A stretch of 28,300 bases of DNA from JABMPJ01 sp964345005 (GTDB lineage Bacteria > Verrucomicrobiota > Kiritimatiellia > UBA8416 > JABMPJ01): NCBI GenBank assembly GCA_964345005.1, contig CAYFPQ010000039.1:1-28300 (forward strand), given 5' to 3'. Shown here piece after piece: positions 7,574 to 13,276 of the stretch. The position numbers were made by a program, and so were the translations under genes. Within the stretch, counting starts at the first letter, position 1, and each line of letters starts with the position of its first letter. Below the pieces are notes generated by a model. It was not told the DNA's origin. It did not search any database and was given only the letters and a program-made list of their open reading frames with translations.

Positions 7574-7931
7574 TGGCATTCTCCTCGTCTCTTTCTACTT
7601 CAATCGTCTCTATCATCAGTTCTCGTCCGGACACAATCGCGATATCCGTTGAATCACAGTTCACGCAGATCGGGAAGGGGCCATCGGGCGTGGTGGTCTT
7701 CCCGCAGTTTCGACAGTCCACGCTGGCCGGTATACTCTCGATGTGCCACTGCGTATCGGCATAGAGCGTGCCTTCCACCGCCACCTCAAAAGCCAGTTCC
7801 AACGCATACGGGTCCACGCCCGAAAGCGTCCCGACCTGCAATTGCACGGAGGCAATGCCTGGCGCGTTGTGCTCGGTCCGGATCGCCTCGACCCGTTCCA
7901 TGATCGACTGTGCTATCGATAGCTCATGCAC
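7566..7931 (-). CDS. hypA: Hydrogenase nickel metallochaperone HypA
   Basis: Partner of HypB that binds nickel through the N-terminal Met-His-Glu and carries a structural zinc site. Starting at GTG 7931 the protein reads MHELSIAQSIMERV, the invariant HypA N-terminus, with 121 residues. The zinc motif is CRNCGKTT...CVNC (about residues 77-97). The GTG shares one base with the hypE stop codon (TAGTG), so translation is probably coupled. Any longer frame would run back into hypE and is not supported. Confidence 0.95.
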   Translation of the reverse strand: MHELSIAQSIMERVEAIRTEHNAPGIASVQLQVGTLSGVDPYALELAFEVAVEGTLYADTQWHIESIPASVDCRNCGKTTTPDGPFPICVNCDSTDIAIVSGRELMIETIEVERDEENANV

Positions 7932-8938
7932 TAGCAGATCCTCGGCAGCAGTTCCCCACGAGGCACATCCACCAGTCGGTGCCCGCCCATTAACGTTTCC
8001 AACACCACGCGTCCGGCTTCGGCTGTGACCGTTCCGATATCCTTCGCGCCATCGCCCTCCGGCATGGTCTGCCATGCTTCAAGGATTTCCGGCGCGGCAT
8101 CAGGGCCGCACACCATCAGGAGCCTGCCCTCTGACGCCACGTGCAACGGATCCAATCCAAGCAGCTCGCTAACGGCGTGGGCACCGGCCGAGATCGGGAT
8201 GCTCTCTTCTTGAATCTGAATACCGACTTCGGCGTCTTCCACCATCTCGTTGAGTACCGAAGCCAGGCCGCCGCGTGTGGGGTCGCGCATGAAGCGTACC
8301 TCCCCGGCGTGGTCAACCGCTGCCTGGACCAATCGATGGACCGGAGCACTGTCACTTTGTGGGCCGTTCTGGATGTGGATATTCTCGCGCGAGGCCAGCA
8401 CCGCAAAGCCGTGGTCTGCAATCGGTCCACTCACCAGCACGTGATCGCCTGCCTGCAGGTTTTTGGGTGACAGCTCAAATCCCGGCAGACGGTCGCCGAT
8501 GCCGGCGGTGTTGATGAACATGCCGTCGCACTGCCCGCGTGCCACCACCTTCGTGTCGCCTGTTGCCACCACGACGCCGCTGTCATCGGCCGCCGTCTTG
8601 ATGCTGTCGAGGACACGCCGTAACAGGTCCAGTTCAACGCCTTCTTCCAGGATCAGTGCCAGCGAGAGCCAGCGGGGCGTCGCTCCGCACACCGCCAGGT
8701 CATTCACCGTGCCGTGTACGGCCAGGTCGCCGATGTTGCCGCCGGGGAACTCGATCGGTTGCACGACAAAGCTGTCCGTCGTGAACACCACCTGGTCGCC
8801 TTCAACCGGAACCGTTGCGCCGTCCGGGAGTCCCTCCAGTGGTCCCGCTCCAAACCGCGACACAATCTCCCCGTCAATCAACTCGCGCGAGAGTTGTCCC
8901 CCGCCACCATGCGCCAGCAAAATCCGATCGTCAGCCAT
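7931..8938 (-). CDS. hypE: Hydrogenase maturation factor HypE (carbamoyl dehydratase)
   Basis: Makes the cyanide ligand of the Fe site: it receives a carbamoyl group from HypF on its C-terminal cysteine and dehydrates it with ATP. The N-terminal LLAHGGGGQLSRELI and the internal VATGDTKVV and RDPTRGGLASVLNEM are typical of the PurM/HypE fold. The last residues PRIC provide the acceptor cysteine. ATG 8938 is preferred because GGTGAGG lies at good spacing upstream, whereas ATG 8944 sits directly on it; this gives 335 residues. Its natural partner hypD is now 4.3 kb away across an inserted region. Confidence 0.95.
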   Translation of the reverse strand: MADDRILLAHGGGGQLSRELIDGEIVSRFGAGPLEGLPDGATVPVEGDQVVFTTDSFVVQPIEFPGGNIGDLAVHGTVNDLAVCGATPRWLSLALILEEGVELDLLRRVLDSIKTAADDSGVVVATGDTKVVARGQCDGMFINTAGIGDRLPGFELSPKNLQAGDHVLVSGPIADHGFAVLASRENIHIQNGPQSDSAPVHRLVQAAVDHAGEVRFMRDPTRGGLASVLNEMVEDAEVGIQIQEESIPISAGAHAVSELLGLDPLHVASEGRLLMVCGPDAAPEILEAWQTMPEGDGAKDIGTVTAEAGRVVLETLMGGHRLVDVPRGELLPRIC

Positions 8939-8985
8939 ATCCATCCTCACCGTCGTACCTTCCCCTTTACGGGGGTAAACAAGGA

Positions 8986-9013
8986 ATAATACGCGAATTG
9001 TGATCGGTATGAA
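8986..9013 (-). promoter_or_regulatory. Possible hypE promoter
   Basis: On the minus strand TTCATA (9013-9008), a 16-base spacer and TATTAT (8991-8986). hypE would need its own promoter because the genes between it and hypD run the other way. A small TTTAC-CCCC-GTAAA hairpin lies downstream in the leader. Confidence 0.35.
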
Positions 9014-9042
9014 CAGATGAAACAGGTAAAGACGCAACAACG

Positions 9043-9073
9043 CCTCGACGACCGGAATTCCGGACTCTATAGT
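9043..9073 (+). promoter_or_regulatory. Promoter-like block P1, upstream of the GGDEF remnant
   Basis: CCTCGACG (9043-9050) and TATAGT (9068-9073), with 17 bases between TCGACG and TATAGT. The spacer holds the perfect palindrome CCGGAATTCCGG. The same layout recurs upstream of the secreted-protein gene (9454-9484). Confidence 0.45.
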
Positions 9074-9420
9074 CGGAGAAAGGGGAGCGAAAGGAGTGGC
9101 ATGAAGAGGCCACGGTTGATGGGTTGCTTCGTGAAACGGGCCACCTCGTGGCGGCCAGTGTCAGACGCGTGGATCTCGTGGGCCACCTTGGTGGTGGGGA
9201 ATTGCTGGTTCTGCTTCTGGAGACGGGTGAGAAAGAGGCAGGCATTGTTGCCCGGCGCATGCAGGAGTCTGTGAATGCGAGGATTGGCGCAGCCGGCGAC
9301 GAGCAGGGCCTGCTACCGGTTCGCATTGGCATGGCGGTGTGTGAGGGTGACGGCGAGGATTCAAAGGAGCTGATCGATCGCGCGATTGTCGGCTTGGGGG
9401 ACACGGGGCCAAACCCGTAA
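9074..9420 (+). pseudogene. Degenerate GGDEF-domain fragment
   Basis: The frame reads ...TVDGLLRETGHLVAASVRRVDLVGHLGGGELLVLLLETG..., which matches the second half of a diguanylate cyclase domain: GD.LLRE...R.VDLV..LGGDEFLVLL. The active-site signature is changed from GGDEF to GGGEL, so c-di-GMP synthesis is not expected. PVRIGMAVCEGDGED..ELIDRA matches the later GVA and A-D-A-L region. The first half of the domain is absent; an in-frame stop lies at 9070, and the only start is a TTG at 9124. It is most likely the decayed end of a signalling gene, though a short c-di-GMP-binding relic cannot be ruled out. Confidence 0.55.
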
Positions 9421-9453
9421 ACCTGGACGGACGGTGCCGGAAACGCGGGAATC

Positions 9454-9484
9454 CCTCGACGGCTGGGCTTCCGGGGCCTATAGT
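9454..9484 (+). promoter_or_regulatory. Promoter-like block P2, upstream of the secreted protein
   Basis: CCTCGACG (9454-9461), a 17-base spacer including CTTCCGG, then TATAGT (9479-9484). It matches block P1 at 25 of 34 positions when extended two bases past TATAGTC. Confidence 0.45.
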
Positions 9485-9495
9485 CAACGCCAAGA

Positions 9496-10572
9496 ATGAA
9501 GAAGCTTGTTGCTATTCTGCTGTTGCTGGTCCTGAACGCGTTCCTGCCGCCATCTCTATTCGCCTGTGCTCCCAAGGAGATACACGCGCTTCGCAGTGCC
9601 CATCGTGCCGTTGCCGGTGAGATCCTGTCTGTCGAACGTGTGGGCAGGGAGGAGACGAGCGTCATCTACTCACTCGAGGTCGCGGTGCGCGAGGTGTTGG
9701 TGGGGGCGTCCATGGAAGAGGACTCCATTCGCGTGCGGATGAGGCTCTGGAACCCGACGGAAGACCCTTCATATGAGAAGGGGAAGTCCTACGTGCTCTA
9801 CCTGCGCAAGGAACCGGAGGATCCCAAAGCAGGCGGCAAGATTGCCTGGTCGGTCAAGTATGGGGCCAGGAGTATTCAGCCGGATACAGAGAAACTGCGC
9901 GAAATGCTGGGATCGAACAGATCGAAGAAGGACCGAAGCTACAAGGCCAGCCAGGATGGAGTTGACGTCGACAAGCTCACGTTCCTGGAGCGCAAGATGC
10001 ACGGGATCATCATTCCGGAGATGGATTTCATGTGCGCCAACATCCATGACGTGATCGATTTCCTGCACATGGCCAGCATAGATTTCGATCGTTCTTCACC
10101 AGCCGGTCAGAAGGGCGTGAACATCTGTCTGAACGGCCGGTCCTTTGCTGGGGGCCGAATGCCACTCGTCAATTTCTACGCGGAGGACATGTCTCTCCTT
10201 CAGGCGCTGAATCTTGTTGTCAAGTTGGCTGATGGAGAGAGAATCGTCACAGACGACGGGATCGTTGTCAGAAAGAGGTCCGCTGATCCTTCTAGCACGG
10301 GTCCCATCGCGCCTGCGTCACCTTCCACGGAAACAGAGTCTGCCGAACCTGTCGTTGGCCACCTGAAGACCCGCGACAAGGTTATCACCATTCGGACGGG
10401 TGCCGCCGGCCCTCTCTACACGGTCACTTCCGAGAACGGCACCGTCCTCGCGACCGATCTCTCGCCCGCCGAGCTTTCCGCCAGGTTTCCTGACCTTGAG
10501 CGCGTAGTCAAAAGCGGCATCGCCGACTGGGCTGGCACAACTGGCCATATGTCGATAGAGATTCCGCGGTAG
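9496..10572 (+). CDS. Secreted protein with secretin/STN-like segment
   Basis: 358 residues. The N-terminus MKKLVAILLLLVLNAFLPPSLFACAP is a signal peptide, with a possible cleavage site around FAC-A. Residues about 25-140 form a beta-rich region reminiscent of secreted NTR/TIMP-like domains (AHRAVAGEILSVERVG... VREVLVG). Residues about 165-255 read LERKMHGIIIPEMDFMCA and then NIHDVIDFLHMASIDFD, followed by VNICLNG and LLQALNLVVKLADGERIVTDDGIVVRK. That layout is the secretin N-terminal/STN fold, seen often in PVC bacteria. A Ser/Thr/Pro linker and a C-terminal region of about 70 residues follow. I do not know its function. It lies in the island between hypE and hypD, on the opposite strand to both. 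Confidence 0.8.
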   Translation: MKKLVAILLLLVLNAFLPPSLFACAPKEIHALRSAHRAVAGEILSVERVGREETSVIYSLEVAVREVLVGASMEEDSIRVRMRLWNPTEDPSYEKGKSYVLYLRKEPEDPKAGGKIAWSVKYGARSIQPDTEKLREMLGSNRSKKDRSYKASQDGVDVDKLTFLERKMHGIIIPEMDFMCANIHDVIDFLHMASIDFDRSSPAGQKGVNICLNGRSFAGGRMPLVNFYAEDMSLLQALNLVVKLADGERIVTDDGIVVRKRSADPSSTGPIAPASPSTETESAEPVVGHLKTRDKVITIRTGAAGPLYTVTSENGTVLATDLSPAELSARFPDLERVVKSGIADWAGTTGHMSIEIPR

Positions 10573-10580
10573 ACCTGATA

Positions 10581-10662
10581 GTCAATATATATATTGACAC
10601 AATCAGAACTAACGTCAATATATGTATTGACGAGTGATGTGTGTGTCAATATATATATTGAC
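10581..10662 (+). promoter_or_regulatory. Three 18-bp palindromic operators doubling as a promoter
   Basis: GTCAATATATATATTGAC at 10581-10598, GTCAATATATGTATTGAC at 10614-10631 (one change) and GTCAATATATATATTGAC at 10645-10662. Start-to-start spacing is 33 and 31 bases, close to three helical turns. TTGACG (10627-10632), at the end of the second palindrome, is 17 bases from TATATA (10650-10655) in the third. The array itself thus supplies -35 and -10 boxes, with transcription expected near 10662 and AGGAGG at 10665-10670. Binding by the following HTH protein is the natural inference. Confidence 0.8.
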
Positions 10663-10677
10663 ATAGGAGGTCGACGC

Positions 10678-11148
10678 ATGAGAGCAGACAAGCGAAAACT
10701 AGTTAGGGAGCAGCTACAGGCCTCCCTGGCGAGATTCGGGTCCCTTGTCAACACGCCTGTTCCGCCCAAGGGGTGGATCCGGGCCATCAGGACTGCACTG
10801 GGGATGAGCGGCCGGCAGCTGGCTGAGCGCATGGGGGTCTCAAAGCAGAGAGCTTCTGATGTCGAGAAGCAGGAGCTGGATGGTTCTGCCACAATCAAGA
10901 CCATGCGGCGGGTAGCAGAAGGCCTTGACTGTGTGTTCGTCTTCGGATTCGTACCCAAGACGAGCCTGGAAGAGACCGTCCGAGCCAGGGCACAGCAGGT
11001 CGCAGCAGGCCGTTTTGCGCGGGCATCACAGACGATGGCGCTGGAGGATCAGGCACTGAGCGAGGAAGAGCAGGGAAGAGTCTTCGCTGAAATGGCTGAT
11101 GAGATTGTGGATTCCATGCCGTCCGATCTGTGGAACGAGCATGAATGA
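10678..11148 (+). CDS. Mobile mystery protein A (XRE-type HTH regulator)
   Basis: 156 residues starting at ATG 10678, set by AGGAGG eight bases upstream. Longer frames run into the operator array. An N-terminal helical region (about residues 1-30) is followed by a helix-turn-helix, AIRTALGMSGRQLAERMGVSKQRASDVEKQE (about 36-66), and DGSATIKTMRRVAEGLDCVFVFGFVPKTSLEE, the pattern of the mobile mystery protein A family (TIGR02612). These genes travel on mobile elements next to mobile mystery protein B, a Fic-domain protein, as here; the two overlap by eight bases. It probably represses its own operon through the three palindromes upstream. A role as antidote to the Fic protein is possible by analogy with toxin-antitoxin pairs, but is not shown. 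Confidence 0.87.
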   Translation: MRADKRKLVREQLQASLARFGSLVNTPVPPKGWIRAIRTALGMSGRQLAERMGVSKQRASDVEKQELDGSATIKTMRRVAEGLDCVFVFGFVPKTSLEETVRARAQQVAAGRFARASQTMALEDQALSEEEQGRVFAEMADEIVDSMPSDLWNEHE

Positions 11149-11727
11149 GTTTGATTATCCTGAAGGGGCCACTCCGCTTGATGCTGACGAAGCTGAGGGT
11201 TTGCTGCTGACGCACATCACCACACGTGGCGAACTTGACCGATGGGAACAGGACAACATCGTCGAAGCGATGGCTTGGCTTGCCAGGAAGAAGCCCACCG
11301 ACATCCTGAACGAGCCTTAGCCAGGGAACTTCACAGGCGCATGTTTGGGAATGTCTGGAAGTGGGCGGGCGAGTTCAGGCATAGCGACAAGAACATCGGC
11401 GGCCCGTGGTACCAGATCTCGGCGAGCTTGAGGAATCTGTTCGATGACACGCGCCTGCGGATGGGTCTGCAGGAGGAAACACCCGACGAGATAGGTGTCT
11501 GGTTCCATCATCGACTTGTGTCCATTCACCCCTTCCCAAACGGCAACGGTCGTCACGCCCGCCTGATGACCGATGCTCTGCTTGAGTACGTCATTGGATG
11601 TCCGCGGTTCACTTGGGGTAGTGAGAACCTGTCAAACCAGGGCGACGCGCGCCACCAATACATCGCTGCGCTCCATGCTGCGGACCTGCACGACTACCAA
11701 CCATTGCTGGAGTTCGTCAGGACATAA
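11141..11727 (+). pseudogene. Mobile mystery protein B (Fic-domain), frameshifted
   Basis: Fic proteins usually transfer AMP to target proteins. The first frame starts at ATG 11141, reads NEFDYPEGATPLDADEAEGL...TRGELDRWEQDNIVEAMAWL, typical of mobile mystery protein B (TIGR02613), and hits a stop at 11318. The rest continues in another frame: LARELHRRMFGNVWKWAGEFR...KNIG and the Fic motif HPFPNGNGRHAR (about 11526-11561) to the stop at 11727. Restoring one G near 11313-11315 would join the parts as NEALARELH. The catalytic motif is intact, so this is either a recent inactivation or a single-base sequence error. The upstream TTRGEL resembles the Fic inhibitory motif (S/T)xxxE(G/N) but lacks the last residue. 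Confidence 0.85.
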
Positions 11728-11750
11728 GTTCCATGGACTCTGACCGCCAC

Positions 11751-11787
11751 TTGGGGGTGCAGGTCTCGCCGAACATGGGGTAGTCGA
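11751..11787. repeat. hypD-tail fragment B'
   Basis: Matches 13347-13383 inside hypD at 35 of 37 positions in the same orientation. Read on the minus strand it encodes DYPMFGETCTP, where hypD has DCPMFGETCTP. It lies between the Fic gene and the Phd/PIN module. Confidence 0.85.
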
Positions 11788-11795
11788 GATGTGTG

Positions 11796-11824
11796 TTGAC
11801 ATGACCATTTAGAATGACTACTCT
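11796..11824 (+). promoter_or_regulatory. Promoter of the phd-PIN module
   Basis: TTGACA (11796-11801), 17 bases, TACTCT (11819-11824). The expected start near 11831 leaves GGGAGAGA as ribosome binding site for ATG 11847 and excludes the earlier ATG at 11814. Confidence 0.55.
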
Positions 11825-11846
11825 GATTGTGAATGGGAGAGAAGTC

Positions 11847-12074
11847 ATGAAGGCACTGGCCGTTACCGATTTCAAGGCGCATGCATTGCAGGTACTGAGC
11901 GAAGTCGCTGAGACCAGGGAGCATGTTGTGGTCACGAAGCGCGGAAAACCTCTGGCCGAGGTCATTCCTTTCAGCCCGGACAAACCTCGTCCCGGTAAAC
12001 TCGCGGATGCCCTGGTGTTTGAAGAAGACATCGTTTCGCCACTGGGCGAAGAGATGTGGGACGCCTGTAAGTGA
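11847..12074 (+). CDS. Phd/YefM-family antitoxin
   Basis: 75 residues from ATG 11847 (GGGAGAGA upstream). MKALAVTDFKAHALQVLSEVAETREHVVVTKRGKPLAEVIP is the Phd/YefM DNA-binding fold, in which this kind of TKRGKPLA hairpin is conserved. The C-terminal tail (about residues 48-75, KLADALVFEEDIVSPLGEEMWDACK) is acidic and should wrap and inhibit the toxin. An ATG at 11814 gives a longer form, but it lies upstream of the likely transcription start. It overlaps the toxin gene by four bases (GTGA), the usual coupling in toxin-antitoxin operons. The gene is flanked on both sides by hypD-tail fragments. Confidence 0.9.
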   Translation: MKALAVTDFKAHALQVLSEVAETREHVVVTKRGKPLAEVIPFSPDKPRPGKLADALVFEEDIVSPLGEEMWDACK

Positions 12075-12469
12075 AGTATCTTCTCGATACTCACACGTGG
12101 ATCTGGTGGAACATGCAGCCGAAGAAGCTCTCACCCAAGGTCCGGACACTGCTGTCCACTCCCCGGCGATACGAGGAACTGCTTCTCTCTGCGATCTCGC
12201 CCTGGGAGTTCAGCAAGCTTCTTGAGAAGGGTCGCCTTGGTATCTCATGCAGTCCCGAGGAGTGGATGTCCGAGGCGCTGGCGATGCCGAAGCTTCGGCT
12301 CGTTCCATTGACTCCTGCAATCGCCTATCGGTCGACCTCCCTGCCGGAACCGTTCCATGGCGATCCTGCCGATCAAATCATCGCTGCTACGGCAAGGGAG
12401 GAAAACGCCACAGTGATCACTAAGGATGGGGATCTCCAGAACTACACGCACGTACGCACGATGTGGTAG
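12071..12469 (+). CDS. PIN-domain ribonuclease toxin (VapC-like)
   Basis: 132 residues starting at GTG 12071. The PIN fold acidic residues are visible: LLDTHTWIWW (first Asp, about residue 6), SPWEFSKLLEKGRL (Glu, about 41), GDPADQIIAATA (Asp, about 99) and VITKDGDLQNY (Asp, about 117). The layout LDTHxxlWW...DPaDRiiaAtA is that of type II toxins paired with Phd/YefM antitoxins. It is expected to cleave RNA when the antitoxin is degraded. All catalytic positions are kept and the pair looks intact. Confidence 0.92.
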   Translation: MKYLLDTHTWIWWNMQPKKLSPKVRTLLSTPRRYEELLLSAISPWEFSKLLEKGRLGISCSPEEWMSEALAMPKLRLVPLTPAIAYRSTSLPEPFHGDPADQIIAATAREENATVITKDGDLQNYTHVRTMW

Positions 12470-12473
12470 CAGA

Positions 12474-12531
12474 GAAAGGGCGCATTTCAGTCTCCCGTCC
12501 TCTGACCTCCGACTTCCGGTCTCCGGTCTCC
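12474..12531. repeat. Word-like repeat after the PIN toxin
   Basis: Variants of the words TCTCCGG, CTCTGACC and TCCGACTTCC follow one another (CCTCTGACCTCCGACTTCC, GGTCTCCGGTCTCC). The block leads directly into hypD-tail fragment A'. No coding signal is seen. Confidence 0.7.
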
Positions 12532-12584
12532 CTCGAATGCTTGTAGTACGCGGCGCAGGAGCCTTTGGAGCTTACCATGCAGGG
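12522..12584. repeat. hypD-tail fragment A'
   Basis: Matches 13271-13333 at 58 of 63 positions in the same orientation. This covers the last codons of hypD plus six bases beyond its stop. On the minus strand it encodes PCMVSSKGSCAAYYKHSR, but the stop codon is changed (TAG to GAG). The match ends abruptly after CATGCAGGG. Confidence 0.88.
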
Positions 12585-12654
12585 GGCGGAGAGCTGGTTC
12601 TCTCGGGCGTACGCGTTCGCGATATCTTCCGGCTGGGCAGGGGCATGCGCACTT

Positions 12655-12660
12655 GATAAT
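12655..12660 (+). promoter_or_regulatory. Possible -10 element for the nucleotidyltransferase-like gene
   Basis: GATAAT ends nine bases before ATG 12669, with no Shine-Dalgarno between them. No good -35 is seen. This may give a leaderless message. Confidence 0.3.
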
Positions 12661-12668
12661 CTCCCGGT

Positions 12669-13046
12669 ATGGATGCGACGCAGGCAGCATTGAAGGATAT
12701 TGAGGCAACGGCCGACCTGCTTGAGAAGGGACTCAAGCTGGCCGGCCTTGTGACCCGTCTGTTCGCCGAGGCCGGGTGCAACCTGGTTGTCGTGGGCGGT
12801 TCCGCGGTGGAGTTCTACACAGAAGGCGCCTACATGTCGGGGGATATCGACTTCTGTCGCCGCGACCTGGCCCGGATTCCCCTCCGCCGAGCCCAAGACA
12901 TCATGGCATTGCTTGCCGCATGTGTTTCTGGAGAGACATCGGTGGATTGGGAGGAGGTCAATCGACTCGCCGCCTTGCCGGAATTCAATGTAAGTGTAGA
13001 GCTTGATGAGCTTCGCGAGGAGGTGCAGCGTGAACTCGCCGGATAG
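12669..13046 (+). CDS. Short nucleotidyltransferase-like protein (DUF6036-type), possibly internally deleted
   Basis: 125 residues. LVVVGGSAVEFYTEGAYMSGDIDFC (about residues 38-62) is the nucleotidyltransferase-superfamily pattern of a GG(S/A) motif followed by a DxD-like DID, as in MNT/AbiEii-type and DUF6036 proteins. Related proteins are usually nearer 170-200 residues. Here the sequence passes from RRAQDIM directly to an acidic C-terminal helix region (VSGETSVDWEEVNRLAALPEF), so a central part may have been lost in frame. Such proteins occur in toxin-antitoxin and defence contexts, which suits this island. It is followed by an overlapping small gene. Activity is uncertain. Confidence 0.65.
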   Translation: MDATQAALKDIEATADLLEKGLKLAGLVTRLFAEAGCNLVVVGGSAVEFYTEGAYMSGDIDFCRRDLARIPLRRAQDIMALLAACVSGETSVDWEEVNRLAALPEFNVSVELDELREEVQRELAG

Positions 13047-13218
13047 GCTCAAGACCTCATGGAGATGGGACGAGTGGAAGCGAAGTCGCAAGGCGCGTCG
13101 TGCTGTGACCGACCGCATCACGCCTTCGGCAGTGCGCCGCACGCGCAGTTCATCGGACAAACGCCTGCGTTCCGCTTTCAACGGCCGTCGTGGCCCTGAT
13201 CTTACCAGCAGACCATGA
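13030..13218 (+). CDS. Small basic protein overlapping the nucleotidyltransferase-like gene
   Basis: 62 residues if started at GTG 13030. It overlaps the end of the preceding gene by 17 bases in another frame. It is rich in Arg, Lys and Trp (SWRWDEWKRSRKARRAVTDRITPSAVRRTRSSSDKRL) and has no domain I recognise. The tight overlap and the complete frame suggest translational coupling as a two-gene cassette, but there is no independent support. It may be spurious. Confidence 0.4.
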   Translation: MNSPDRLKTSWRWDEWKRSRKARRAVTDRITPSAVRRTRSSSDKRLRSAFNGRRGPDLTSRP

Positions 13219-13276
13219 GAGGGAGACGGTCCCGTCGGACGGGCCTTAAGCAATAAGGAATGGCGCCGCCTCCGGT

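Noticed and set aside
7049..7903. Plus-strand frame opposite hypA/hypB
   Set aside because: Shadow of two well-supported Hyp genes.
10581..10662. Three regular repeats as a mini CRISPR array
   Set aside because: Units are perfect 18-bp palindromes with 13-15-base spacers immediately before an HTH gene; this is an operator array, and no cas genes are present.
13219..13276. CCCGTCGGACGGG hairpin as a terminator for the island genes
   Set aside because: The loop is too tight and no T-run follows; left unassigned.
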